The notes under the pieces were generated by a model that was given only the letters and a program-made list of their open reading frames with translations, did no database searches and was not told where the DNA came from. A program made the position numbers and the translations under genes. DNA of 36,175 nt from Acidobacteriota bacterium. Lineage in GTDB: Bacteria; Acidobacteriota; Terriglobia; Acidiferrales; UBA7541. The DNA is taken from NCBI GenBank assembly GCA_003165465.1, contig PLUM01000049.1:71164-107338 (forward strand), in the 5' to 3' direction. This document shows, in pieces, positions 1 to 8,119 of this stretch (the first letter of the stretch is position 1; every line of letters starts with the position of its first letter).

Positions 1-655
<655 letters not shown>

Positions 656-1048
656 ATGTTCCTGCAATGCGCCCATCCCGACTGCTCGTCCGATTTCGAT
701 TACGGGCAAGGCCGCCTGTTTCGTTTTCAGCAGGCTCCGGCGCAGGAGCGGCAACCTTCCCATTGGCATGCAGTGAAACACTTCTGGCTTTGCGCGCGAT
801 GCTGCGAAACCCACACCATCGAACACCAAAAAGGGCTTGGCGTGCTGCTTCTGCAGCGGATGGACGCGGTGGCCGCCAGGAAACCCACCTGCCATATTTT
901 GCAGGAGGCGATTGCGCGGGCTTCGTCGATGCCGCGCCGCGTTAAACGCTCGAAAGCCCGGCAGGGCAAGCGAAAGAGCGGGCTCGCCACCCGAACGGTT
1001 GGAGCGATCGAAGTGATCGAGGGCCGAAATCTGGAAAGGAGAGGATGA
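656..1048 (+). CDS. Small double-CxxC zinc-ribbon protein (paralogue of the gene at 26.5 kb)
   Basis: This 130-residue protein has a Cys pair at the N-terminus (CAHPDC, residues 5-10), then GRLFRF, then HFWLCARC (Cys near 47 and 50), THTIEHQKGLGV and a basic C-terminal tail. The two Cys pairs about 37 residues apart suggest one treble-clef or zinc-ribbon site. The same pattern (KCANPSC, GRLFRF, HFWLCERC, YTL, GRGV) occurs in the gene at 26507-26797, so the reading frame is under protein-level selection and the two are paralogues. The ATG at 656 follows AGGAAA by a normal distance. The stop codon overlaps the next ATG as TGATG (1046-1050), so the next gene is probably translationally coupled. 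Function is unknown; a structural zinc protein or a regulator is possible. Confidence 0.8.
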   Translation: MFLQCAHPDCSSDFDYGQGRLFRFQQAPAQERQPSHWHAVKHFWLCARCCETHTIEHQKGLGVLLLQRMDAVAARKPTCHILQEAIARASSMPRRVKRSKARQGKRKSGLATRTVGAIEVIEGRNLERRG

Positions 1049-1281
1049 TGCCCATGAGCGAAGAGATTGGAGAGATTGCAGGCGCAATCTGGCACACGCT
1101 GGAAGCGAAAGGCGAAATGACACTGGCCGGGCTGAAAAAGGAATTGGGCGTTGTCTCGCCGCTCCTGGACTGGGCCGTGGGGTGGCTGGCGCGCGAAGAC
1201 AAAATTATCCTGACCACGGAGAAGCGAACCGTCCGCATCCGGCTCAAGGGATGGCAGGCGCAAAACGCGGACGCCGCCTGA
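1048..1281 (+). CDS. Winged helix-turn-helix protein, DUF2582 type
   Basis: A 77-residue protein with the pattern IGEIAGAIWHTLEAKGEMTL, then LKKELGV, then AVGWLAREDKI and a short beta wing. This matches the DUF2582 winged-helix family, presumed to bind DNA; no target is known. ATG codons at 1045, 1048 and 1054 are all in frame. The AGGAG at 1037-1041 is six bases from 1048, so 1048 is preferred. That choice also makes the stop of the zinc-ribbon gene overlap the start (TGATG), as expected for a coupled two-gene operon. Confidence 0.85.
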   Translation: MPMSEEIGEIAGAIWHTLEAKGEMTLAGLKKELGVVSPLLDWAVGWLAREDKIILTTEKRTVRIRLKGWQAQNADAA

Positions 1282-1724
1282 TTCCAGCGGGAAAGAGTTC
1301 GAGAGGAATATACAAGTTGCGGAAAAAGCCCACAAACCTTTTATCATTCCGAGCGAAGCGAGGAATCTCTCTCTCTTTTCATGAGCGTGGAGTGAAGAGA
1401 GATTCCTCGCTTCGCTCGGAATGACAGAATTAGGGGGTTTATCCGCGGCGTGTATCGCGCGCGATTTGGTTCGGGGGGCTTGTTTGCGATGGTTCTTATT
1501 TCGGCGTATTGGAGTTTTCTGAATGTTGTTTTAGATCACGTTTTTACGAGGTTGATCGCGCTCGTGTGGAAGTTGATCGAGTAGGAAGGACTTGCAAGCC
1601 TGTAGCATAAGGGTCAAATGCTTGCAGGCACGGCTTCAACCCCCGCGGTTTCGTTCTGGAAAAAACGAAACTGAGCAGGCTGAAGTCCGCGCCACTGAGT
1701 GAGCCTTCCGGCGCGACGGAAGTT
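1282..1724. other. Intergenic region with palindromic repeats
   Basis: This 443-base gap has no gene I can support. It holds the TCATTCCGAGCGAAGCGAGG hairpin at 1344-1425. It also holds a degenerate element at about 1625-1700 in which CACGGCTTCA and GCTGAAGTCCGCGCC flank a small TTTCGTT/AACGAAA hairpin. A lone TCACG half-site (about 1535) has no good partner. Confidence 0.55.
1344..1425. repeat. TCATTCCGAGCGAAGCGAGG palindromic repeat, copy 1
   Basis: The left arm TCATTCCGAGCGAAGCGAGG then AATCTCT is mirrored by AGAGATTCCTCGCTTCGCTC then GGAATGA around a loop of about 25 bases. The arms are essentially perfect. A second copy is at 5807-5945. Both copies are preceded by TTGCGGAAAAAG. Confidence 0.95.
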
Positions 1725-2201
1725 TTATTCCAGGTGAAAAATATCCAGGATGATGTGGGTATTGCGATTTCTTAGAACAATGTGCCCGCTGACCACAACG
1801 CGTTCGGAATCCGGAGGCGGAGGCGGCAAGCGGCGATCGAGGTCGACAGGAACAACATAAACATTCGCTTCCAGTCCTCGTGGGAATTTTCCATTTACGA
1901 CCATCTGGCTTTCAATACCCGGAGGCAGTCTATCCTTCTTGGCAAGCCCCGGGGGAAGGTGCCGGGCATTTGCATCGTACCAGGTGCGAATTTCGTCGCG
2001 ATCGTGTTCGGCAAAGCCATTTCCACGCCGGTCTTTATTGTCGTCGTCGTGGTCCTTGCGCTTATCTCGCCAGTGGCCAGTGTCGTGGCGTTCATCACGG
2101 TCCCTATTCTTATCGTCATCGTGACCGTCGGCGAAAGCCAGGCCGCCTGACGTCACAAATAAGCCAGCTATGAATAGCGCAAGCCACGTTCTCGTTCTCA
2201 A
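1725..2201 (-). CDS. Secreted charged protein, RcnB/CigR-like
   Basis: The predicted protein is 158 residues. It begins with a signal peptide (RTRTWLALFIAGLFVTSGG then LAFA), followed by a very charged Asp/Arg/Lys/His stretch of about 50 residues. The C-terminal half has LPPGLAKK, LPPGI, FPRGL, a PPPPP run and a final VVVSGHIVLRN...HIILDIFHL strand region. Repeated LPPG units and this ending resemble RcnB/CigR-family extracytoplasmic proteins. The start is taken as TTG at 2201-2199 because GGAGG lies seven bases upstream and the signal peptide begins there; in-frame upstream codons lack a ribosome site. The His/Asp-rich part could bind metal, which is inference. Confidence 0.6.
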   Translation of the reverse strand: MRTRTWLALFIAGLFVTSGGLAFADGHDDDKNRDRDERHDTGHWRDKRKDHDDDNKDRRGNGFAEHDRDEIRTWYDANARHLPPGLAKKDRLPPGIESQMVVNGKFPRGLEANVYVVPVDLDRRLPPPPPDSERVVVSGHIVLRNRNTHIILDIFHLE

Positions 2202-2465
2202 TGTGATTCCTCCGGAAGTAGATGGAAATCCCGACCGTTTGAGGCTAGCGTGTTGGGCGGAGCGAATCAAGGCAGGAAGGCTGGCGGGTTTCCACCGGAG
2301 TAGGGCGCCGTGAACGGCCGGGTTTGAGTTTTCGCCGGCCCTTGGCGCCCGACTTCAACAAACTCGTGTAAACTTTTCCAGGCATCTTCGATGTGAATAC
2401 GCGCATCTCTCTGCCGTGATTTAATTTCCATCGCAAGAGCGCGATCCGCGGGGGGATTAGAAATT

Positions 2466-3299
2466 ATGCAAAAAGTGAAGAAGGGCATTGTGGCGCACTG
2501 TATTTTCGTGTTGCTGTTCTCTGCGTTGGTTCCGCTTCGGGCGCAGGATGCTGGTTCCACCATCTCCGGAGCGATTGTCGGCGTAACGGGCGCGAGCGTT
2601 GCCAATGCCAAAGTTACGGTCAAGAATTTAGTCACGGGGCAATCGTTCGAGGCGCAAACCGATGCGGCGGGCCGCTACAATGTGACCAACCTGGCGCCGG
2701 GCGAATATGAGGTAGGCGTATCGGCGGAAGGATACAGCACGAACACCATGAAAGTGACAGTCGCGGCCGGCGAAAGCAAAGTCGCCGACGTGACACTGGC
2801 CGGGGCGCTTTCCCTTCAGGATCTCGGCATCTCCTCCGATCAGGCGCAGGGCACGGCGGCGGATCAGGCCCGGCTCAATAAGCGCTCGCACATGCTGATG
2901 CTTCATCAGCGGATCGGTCTGATTGCGGCTGTTCCCCTGATTGCCACGGTCGCCACTTCGTTCGGCGCTGGTGGCAGGAGTACGAGTACGACCGATCGCT
3001 ATCTGCATCTGGCGCTGGGTTCGGCCGCCGGGGATTTATATTTCACGAGCGCCTATTTCGCGATTCGCGCTCCCGGAATTCACGGTACGCATAGCCGCGG
3101 TCCAATCCGTGTTCACAAGGCGCTTGCCTGGATTCATGGGCCGGGCATGATCCTGACGCCGATTCTCGGGGCCATCGCTTTCGATCAAAAAAGCAAAGGC
3201 GAAAAGGTGCATGGGATCGCGAGCTTGCATGGGCCTGTAGCTGTGGTGACTGCGTTGGCCTATTGTGCGGCCATTGCTTCTGTTTCTTTCAAATTTTAA
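2466..3299 (+). CDS. Secreted carboxypeptidase-regulatory domain fused to a His-rich four-helix membrane domain
   Basis: This 277-residue protein has a signal peptide (1-27, ending RAQ), then a carboxypeptidase-regulatory-like beta-sandwich (about 30-115, with GASVANAKVTVKN, DAAGRYNVTNLAPGEYEV). The C-terminal half has four membrane segments. Histidines sit at or near the helices (HMLMLHQRIG, YLHLALG, GIHGTHSRG, VHKALAWIH, VHGIASLHG), as in b-type cytochromes of the b561 kind. The next gene, 43 bases downstream, encodes a YceI protein. In E. coli yceI is paired with the b561 gene yceJ, which supports a b561-like reading. Haem binding is inferred, not shown. GGGGGA precedes the ATG. Confidence 0.7.
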   Translation: MQKVKKGIVAHCIFVLLFSALVPLRAQDAGSTISGAIVGVTGASVANAKVTVKNLVTGQSFEAQTDAAGRYNVTNLAPGEYEVGVSAEGYSTNTMKVTVAAGESKVADVTLAGALSLQDLGISSDQAQGTAADQARLNKRSHMLMLHQRIGLIAAVPLIATVATSFGAGGRSTSTTDRYLHLALGSAAGDLYFTSAYFAIRAPGIHGTHSRGPIRVHKALAWIHGPGMILTPILGAIAFDQKSKGEKVHGIASLHGPVAVVTALAYCAAIASVSFKF

Positions 3300-3342
3300 G
3301 GACGAATCAATTTTAAGTGTGAATCGTGTTTAAGGATAAATC

Positions 3343-3882
3343 GTGGACAAAACATTACTTCTGTCTTTTTTGCTTCTGATGTTTCCCGGCCTTGCTCCCA
3401 CGGATAGCCAGTGGGTTCTGGAGGAGTCGACGCTGACCTACCACGTGTCGCACCCGCTGCACCAGACCGACGGCGTGACCCACGCGGCCAAGGGCAAGGG
3501 CGTTTGCCACGCGGGACAATGCGATTTCCTGATCGCCGTTCCCGTGAAGTCGTTTGATTCCGGCGACAGCAATCGCGACCTGCACATGATTCAGGTGGTG
3601 CGCGGCGGACAATTTCCGATGATCGCGGTGCGCACACGCCTGCCGGAAGACGCCTCGTCCTCGGCAATCCTTTTGGCGGATTTGGAAGTTCAATTCGCCG
3701 GGCAGACGGTGCAGTACAAGCAGATTGCCTTTCAGCATGTGGTCAAGGGAGCAGACACGCTGATCACCGGCACGATCCCGCTGACGCTGACGGATTTTAA
3801 GATCGATCCGCCCTCCTTGCTTGCGCTACCCGTAAAGAACGAAATTCCCGTTCGCGTGGAAATGAAGTGGCGCGAGATGTGA
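3343..3882 (+). CDS. YceI-family lipocalin-fold protein
   Basis: A 179-residue protein with an N-terminal signal sequence (about 1-20) and the YceI pattern: WVLEESTLTYHVSHPLH, then CDFLIAVPVKSFDSGDSNRD, then FPMIAV and a final TLTDFKI...VRVEMKW. YceI proteins form an extended lipocalin-like barrel that binds polyisoprenoid or other hydrophobic ligands in the periplasm. The start is GTG at 3343 with AAGGA six bases upstream. It follows the b561-like gene closely and probably shares its transcript. Confidence 0.85.
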   Translation: MDKTLLLSFLLLMFPGLAPTDSQWVLEESTLTYHVSHPLHQTDGVTHAAKGKGVCHAGQCDFLIAVPVKSFDSGDSNRDLHMIQVVRGGQFPMIAVRTRLPEDASSSAILLADLEVQFAGQTVQYKQIAFQHVVKGADTLITGTIPLTLTDFKIDPPSLLALPVKNEIPVRVEMKWREM

Positions 3883-3901
3883 GGTTTTGCGCGCGCGATT
3901 G

Positions 3902-3988
3902 TTCCAGTGGCAGAGGCTTTAGCCAGTGTTCTTTTGATTTTAGCCTGCCACCAATCAAAACCACACAGGCGAAGCCTGTGCCACTGGA
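3902..3988. repeat. GGCACAGGCTTCAGCCTGTG palindromic repeat, copy A (degenerate)
   Basis: TTCCAGTGGCAGAGGCTTTA is mirrored by GAAGCCTGTGCCACTGGAA, with GTTCTTTTGA in the interior. It is the most diverged of four copies in the window (others at 8034-8112, 17048-17127 and 26311-26390). Confidence 0.85.
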
Positions 3989-4101
3989 AAGCGCCCGTTC
4001 CGCTCTTTCCATACATGAAACAGAATCGGCCATCCGTCGATTGGGAAGTCGTTGTAAGAAATGCCAGCTAGAGCAATCGGCAAAATGGCTTGTGGATTGT
4101 T

Positions 4102-5658
4102 TCAATCCGTGGGTGCTTCGGAAAATGTGCTGTCGGTCCATGCGAGATGGCGGATTCGCGGGGAAACGCGGTAGCGATCTCCGCCGTAATGGTGGGCGAG
4201 ATTCGTGAGCGCCGCCTGAATGGTTTCGATGCCCAGATCGTCGGCCCAGGCCAGAGGCCCGCGCGGGTAGTTGACGCCCTTGCGCATGGCCGTGTCCACG
4301 TCCTCGGCCGAGGCCACCCCTTGATGGACGGCATCGGCAGCTTCGTTCGCCAGCATGGCGATGGTGCGCAGGACGGCGAGGCCCGGCACATCTCGAAAAC
4401 GGGAAACGGCAAAGCCCGCGGCTTGCAAAAGCCCGACGGTCGAAAGATACGCGGCCTCATCGCACAGGCTCGCCTTCGCAATCGCCAGGCGCGAGGCTTT
4501 CCCGTAGTCGAGGGCTAGATCGACGGCCACAAAATTCCGGTGGCCGATTTCGCGCGCCCGTTGCGTCGCGCTACGGCCGTCGCTGACGGCTAGAATCGCG
4601 TCTCCCACCTGCACCGCATCGCCATGCTCGTTTTGCGACGGCGAGTGGACAATCGTTACTCCCGAATTCGTCAGGCGTTTGACCAGGGATTCCGAGAACG
4701 ATCCCGACGACAAAAGCGTGACGCGCTCGGGCCTTGGCGCGGGAGGTTCCGTGTCCGGCGCGGGCGCTAGCGCATTGTCACCATATTCATAAAATCCACG
4801 TTTCGTTTTTCTGCCTAGAAAACCGGCGCGAACCATTTCCTGCTGGATGAGCGAAGGGCGGTAGCGCGGATCGCCCAGATAGCCGTCGAAAATGGATTGG
4901 CTCACGGCGAGGCTGATGTCGAGGCCGACGAGGTCCATGAGTTCAAAGGGGCCCATGCGGAAGCCGCCCGCCTGCTTCATCACTGCGTCGATGGTGGCGG
5001 GAGTCGCGGCGCGCTCTGTCAACAGGAGCAAGGCCTCTCCATAATACGGGCGCGCCACGCGATTGACGATGAAGCCGGGCGTCGATTTCACGTGGACGGG
5101 AGTTTTGCCCCATGCGCGGGCCGTGGCGTGGACAATCGCCAGGGATTCGGGATCGGTCGCGAGCCCACGAATCACTTCCACGAGTTCCATGAGCGGCACC
5201 GGATTGAAAAAGTGCATCCCCACGAGGCGTTGCGGCGATCGGAGCGCCGAGGCAATCGCGGTCACGGACAGCGAGGACGTGTTGGTGGCAAGGATGCACT
5301 TCGCGTTCACGACATTTTCGAGTTCGGCAAAGAGCTGCCGCTTGACCGGCAAATCCTCGAGGGCGGCCTCGATCGCGATTCCGGCGTCGCGCAACTCGTT
5401 CAGGGTCGCTGCGGCGCGCAGGCGGGACGCGGCGCCCTCGGCCGCGTCCTTCGAGAGTTTTCCTCGCGCGACGAGTTTTTCCAGATTCTGGCGAATGCCC
5501 TGAATGGCTTTCGCGGGCGCGTCGCTCCGCGTGTCATACAACGCCACGGGATGGCCCGCGAGCGCCGCCACTTGCGCGATGCCCGCTCCCATCGTTCCGC
5601 TTCCGATGATGCCCACGAGAGTGTTTTGCGAAAGTGCGCCAGACGGTGTGGTGGGCAT
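4102..5658 (-). CDS. paaH: 3-hydroxyacyl-CoA dehydrogenase, PaaH-like
   Basis: A 518-residue NAD-dependent dehydrogenase that oxidises a 3-hydroxyacyl-CoA to the 3-oxoacyl-CoA. The N-terminal Rossmann motif is GSGTMGAGIAQVAALAGH. The catalytic region MHFFNPVPLMELVEVI supplies the His and Glu, followed by TPGFIVNRV. There are two helical C-terminal 3HCDH domains (around 190-290 and 410-500). The length and double C-terminal domain match the PaaH/PaaC type (about 500 residues) of phenylacetate degradation rather than the short FadB2 type. The physiological substrate may be a ring-derived acyl-CoA, given the neighbouring genes. ATG at 5658 is preferred; TTG at 5682 is possible. A GTGA-N6-TCAC site lies at 5730-5743. 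Confidence 0.85.
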   Translation of the reverse strand: MPTTPSGALSQNTLVGIIGSGTMGAGIAQVAALAGHPVALYDTRSDAPAKAIQGIRQNLEKLVARGKLSKDAAEGAASRLRAAATLNELRDAGIAIEAALEDLPVKRQLFAELENVVNAKCILATNTSSLSVTAIASALRSPQRLVGMHFFNPVPLMELVEVIRGLATDPESLAIVHATARAWGKTPVHVKSTPGFIVNRVARPYYGEALLLLTERAATPATIDAVMKQAGGFRMGPFELMDLVGLDISLAVSQSIFDGYLGDPRYRPSLIQQEMVRAGFLGRKTKRGFYEYGDNALAPAPDTEPPAPRPERVTLLSSGSFSESLVKRLTNSGVTIVHSPSQNEHGDAVQVGDAILAVSDGRSATQRAREIGHRNFVAVDLALDYGKASRLAIAKASLCDEAAYLSTVGLLQAAGFAVSRFRDVPGLAVLRTIAMLANEAADAVHQGVASAEDVDTAMRKGVNYPRGPLAWADDLGIETIQAALTNLAHHYGGDRYRVSPRIRHLAWTDSTFSEAPTD

Positions 5659-5729
5659 TCCTCTACTTACTCCCTGTGGCAATGGTCAATGGCCGATTGG
5701 AGTGTGGGCACGCAAGAGAGGAAACATCA

Positions 5730-5743
5730 GTGATCGTCGTCAC
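5730..5743. promoter_or_regulatory. Single CRP-like palindrome upstream of the PaaH-like gene
   Basis: GTGATCGTCGTCAC has perfect GTGA/TCAC arms with a six-base spacer, 78 bases upstream of the ATG at 5658. No partner is found 22 bp away, and the hexamer 32 bp towards the gene (CCACAC) is a poor -10. It is therefore the weakest of the set. Confidence 0.45.
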
Positions 5744-5806
5744 AAATGTTCAGCGCTTCCTGCCATGTTCGGGACCGGCGTGAGCTGGAAGTGGCGTAGG
5801 CTTCAT

Positions 5807-5945
5807 AGGTTGCGGAAAAAGTTCCCAATTCTGTCATTCCGAGCGAAGCGAGGAATCTCTCTTCGTTCTACGCGCAAGAAAAGAAAGAGAGATTCCTCGC
5901 TTCGCTCGGAATGACAAGGTCTCTGGGGAACTTTTTCCGCAACCT
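5807..5945. repeat. TCATTCCGAGCGAAGCGAGG palindromic repeat, copy 2 (long form)
   Basis: The inner hairpin (5833-5915) matches the copy at 1344-1425. Here the palindrome extends further: AGGTTGCGGAAAAAGTTCCC on the left is mirrored by GGGGAACTTTTTCCGCAACC on the right. This gives a near-perfect element of about 139 bases. Confidence 0.95.
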
Positions 5946-6117
5946 ATTCAGCCTGCGCCGTTAAGCAGGGCGTAAGCCAGCGCTATTTTTTATTTGCTGC
6001 AGGTAATGCGATACGCGGGCTGCGCCCAGCTCGACTGCGCAGGCTGAAGCCTACACCGCTGCGGGTCCTTCTGTGCGTTTGATGGGAGTGTGGATTTATT
6101 TCGATGGGGAATCGTCG

Positions 6118-6154
6118 TGTGATGTCAGTCACAGCTCCAGGTGATTGCTGTCAC
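6118..6154 (+). promoter_or_regulatory. Tandem CRP-like sites upstream of hcrC
   Basis: TGTGATGTCAGTCACA (6118-6133) matches the CRP consensus TGTGA-N6-TCACA exactly. GTGATTGCTGTCAC (6141-6154) follows, with centres 22 bp apart. TAGCGT at 6177-6182 is centred 32 bp downstream of the second site, the place of a -10 box at a class II (-41.5) CRP promoter. The start would be near 6189. The presumed activator is the Crp/Fnr protein at 27471-28208 or a homologue. Confidence 0.75.
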
Positions 6155-6261
6155 CGCGCCGTGTGCGCCCATCCCTTAGCGTGATCTGGCAGCACGATGC
6201 GCGAAAAAGCGTCGGTACGAGCGCGGTTAAGGGGGCGTCCCGTCAGAAGCGGGCCTACACG

Positions 6262-6783
6262 ATGACACTCATACAATTGCCTGCCGAATCTCAGAAGACA
6301 GCTCACATCCGAATGCAGTTGAATGGCGAGGGAGTCGATGTCTCGTTCGCGCCCTATAAAACCTTGCTGGAAGTGTTGCGCGAAGACCTGGGCCACACGG
6401 GGACGAAGCACGGATGCGAATTGGGCGAGTGCGGCGCTTGCGCCGTGATCCTGGACGGCAAGCCGGTGCTCTCCTGCCTGGTGCTGGCGGTCGAGTGCGA
6501 CGGCAGGGACGTGCAAACGGTGGAGGGCCTTGTAATGGACGGCAAGCTGCATCCCTTGCAGGAGGCGTTTGCCGATCTTGGCGGCTCGCAGTGCGGCTAT
6601 TGCACGTCAGGCATCTTGCTTACGGCGAAGTCGCTGCTCGACGAGAATCCGCATCCCAGCCGCGATCAGATTCGGGAAGCGCTTTCGGGAAACCTGTGCC
6701 GCTGCACGGGCTATTTACAGATTTTCGACGCAGTCGAAGCGGCGATCGTGGAAATCGCGAAGAGGGACAAGTCCGCCGGGTAA
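6262..6783 (+). CDS. hcrC: Aryl-CoA reductase (4-hydroxybenzoyl-CoA reductase-like), [2Fe-2S] subunit
   Basis: A 173-residue small subunit of the xanthine oxidase/4-hydroxybenzoyl-CoA reductase family. The N-terminal plant-ferredoxin-like cluster uses C52, C57, C60 and C72 (HGCELGECGAC...C). The second cluster uses C111, C114, C146 and C148 (QCGYC ... LCRC). It passes electrons between the FAD subunit and a molybdenum subunit. ATG at 6262 precedes the conserved domain by about 17 residues and is the only sensible start, although no strong ribosome site is visible. Tandem CRP-like sites lie about 115 bp upstream. The gene for the large molybdopterin subunit, normally adjacent, is missing. Confidence 0.85.
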   Translation: MTLIQLPAESQKTAHIRMQLNGEGVDVSFAPYKTLLEVLREDLGHTGTKHGCELGECGACAVILDGKPVLSCLVLAVECDGRDVQTVEGLVMDGKLHPLQEAFADLGGSQCGYCTSGILLTAKSLLDENPHPSRDQIREALSGNLCRCTGYLQIFDAVEAAIVEIAKRDKSAG

Positions 6784-6823
6784 GACTCGCGCGGCAGGAT
6801 TGTCGAAGGGTTGAGGAGGGCGC

Positions 6824-6964
6824 TTGCCCGACAAATCGGAGAAATCGAAAGGCACGAATCCGAACGGCGGCGAATCGAGCGCGAGCGCGGGTCAGCGCCA
6901 GGTCATCGGCGTGCCGCGGCGTCCGAAACCGGCCGCCGAGAAAGAACGGGTGCTCAGCTCATGA
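6824..6964 (+). CDS. Short 46-codon frame between hcrC and hcrB (possible Mo-subunit remnant)
   Basis: TTG at 6824 follows GAGGAGG by four bases. The frame encodes a Ser/Gly/Lys-rich peptide ending RQVIGVPRRPKPAAEK then RVLSS, with its TGA (6962-6964) overlapping the ATG at 6961 and touching that at 6964. The overlap suggests translational coupling to hcrB. The VIG.P.R...AEK segment is faintly like the start of molybdopterin-binding alpha subunits (VIG..V.R.DA..KVTG). It could be what is left after deletion of that gene, or merely a leader peptide. Coding status is uncertain. Confidence 0.35.
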   Translation: MPDKSEKSKGTNPNGGESSASAGQRQVIGVPRRPKPAAEKERVLSS

Positions 6965-8001
6965 TGCGGCTGCCGCTTTTCGAATTTCGCACGCCACGCA
7001 CGGTGGAAGAGGCCGCGCGCGTTCTCGATGGCGAAGGCCCCAGCTCGATGGTGCTGGCGGGAGGCACAGACCTGCTTCCGAACATGAAGCGGAGGCAGCA
7101 GGGTCCGCGAACGCTAATCAGCCTGCGGCAAGTGGAAGGCCTGAGCGGCGTGCAATGGGATGGCACAGGCACGCGGATCGGGCCGTGCGCGACGATCGCC
7201 GAAATCGCGCAGGACACGCGGTTCCGCAACGGAGGCTCGGCGCTGTGGCAGGCGGCGTCGGTGGTCGCAACGCCGCATATCCGCAACCTGGCCACGCTCG
7301 GCGGAAACATCTGCCTCGACACGCGGTGCTCGTACTACGATCAAAATTACGAGTGGCGGAAGGCGATTAATTTCTGCATGAAAAAGGACGGCGAAATTTG
7401 CTGGGTGGCGACCGGCAGCCCGAAGTGCATGGCCGTCTCGTCGACGGACACGGCGCCGGCGCTCATCGCGCTGGGCGCAATCGTGCGGCTGCGATCGCGG
7501 GGCGAGGAGCGCGAAATTCCGCTGGCGGATTTGTACAACAACGACGGGATGAATTACCTCACGCGCCGGCCCAACGAGATTCTGACGGAGATACGGCTGG
7601 GCTCGCTGCACGGATGGAAGAGCGCCTACTGGAAACTGCGGCGGCGCGGATCGTTCGATTTTCCGGTGCTATCCGTGGCGGCGGCCGCGCGCTTTTCGGC
7701 GAGCGGCGTGGTCGAGGAGGCCAGAATCGTGCTGGGCGCGGTCGCTTCCCGGCCGCTCGTGGCCACGGAAGCGGCGAATGCGCTGCTGGGCCGCCCGCTC
7801 ATCGAGCAATCCATCGAAGAGGCGGCCACGCTCGCGGCGCGTCTCGCAAAACCGCTCGACAATACGGATTTTGACATGAGCTGGCGCAAAAAAGTCGCGG
7901 CGGAATTCGTGACGAACGCGTTGCGCGAATTGCGCGGCGACGATATGAGCGCGCATCGCTTGCAGCTGACGCAGTATGTTCTGGACAGCGACGGAAATTG
8001 A
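6961..8001 (+). CDS. hcrB: Aryl-CoA reductase (4-hydroxybenzoyl-CoA reductase-like), FAD and [4Fe-4S] subunit
   Basis: A 346-residue FAD-binding subunit of the CoxM/XDH medium-chain family. The FAD motif VLAGGTDLLPNMK is at 31-43, with ATPHIRNLATLGGNICLDTR at 103-122. After it comes an insertion with C123, C139, C147 and C156 (TRCSYYDQ ... NFC ... EIC ... PKC). This four-Cys loop is the extra [4Fe-4S] site that separates the 4-hydroxybenzoyl-CoA reductase beta subunit from other family members, so the substrate is probably an aryl-CoA. ATG codons at 6961 and 6964 are both possible. The frame is open upstream to 6811, but that part is low-complexity and not family-like. It lies in one operon with hcrC. 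Confidence 0.88.
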   Translation: MMRLPLFEFRTPRTVEEAARVLDGEGPSSMVLAGGTDLLPNMKRRQQGPRTLISLRQVEGLSGVQWDGTGTRIGPCATIAEIAQDTRFRNGGSALWQAASVVATPHIRNLATLGGNICLDTRCSYYDQNYEWRKAINFCMKKDGEICWVATGSPKCMAVSSTDTAPALIALGAIVRLRSRGEEREIPLADLYNNDGMNYLTRRPNEILTEIRLGSLHGWKSAYWKLRRRGSFDFPVLSVAAAARFSASGVVEEARIVLGAVASRPLVATEAANALLGRPLIEQSIEEAATLAARLAKPLDNTDFDMSWRKKVAAEFVTNALRELRGDDMSAHRLQLTQYVLDSDGN

Positions 8002-8033
8002 AATAACGGAATGCCAACGCGAAGCGGTTTTTA

Positions 8034-8112
8034 TTGGCACAGGCTTCAGCCTGTGTGATTTTCGTATATGGCGAGCTGAAGTCAAAAGAACACAGGCTGA
8101 AGCCTGTGCCAC
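8034..8112. repeat. GGCACAGGCTTCAGCCTGTG palindromic repeat, copy B
   Basis: GGCACAGGCTTCAGCCTGTG at the left is mirrored by CACAGGCTGAAGCCTGTGCC at the right. The interior reads AAGTCAAAAGAACA, placing it in the same orientation as copy C and opposite to copy D. It lies between the convergent hcrB and SDR genes and could act as a bidirectional terminator. Confidence 0.95.
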
Positions 8113-8119
8113 CAAATCA

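Larger units (their letters stand above)
5659..6261. other. Divergent intergenic region with repeat and CRP-like sites
   Basis: This 603-base region separates the minus-strand PaaH-like gene from the plus-strand reductase genes. From left to right it holds one GTGA-N6-TCAC site (5730-5743), a 139-base palindromic repeat (5807-5945), GCGCAGGCTGAAGCC-type repeat debris (about 5950-6060) and a tandem CRP-like site pair (6118-6154). No gene is supported. Confidence 0.7.

Noticed and set aside
1529-1542. Possible CRP-like site TGTTTTAGATCACG
   Set aside because: Only the right half matches; the left half lacks GTGA, and there is no partner 22 bp away.
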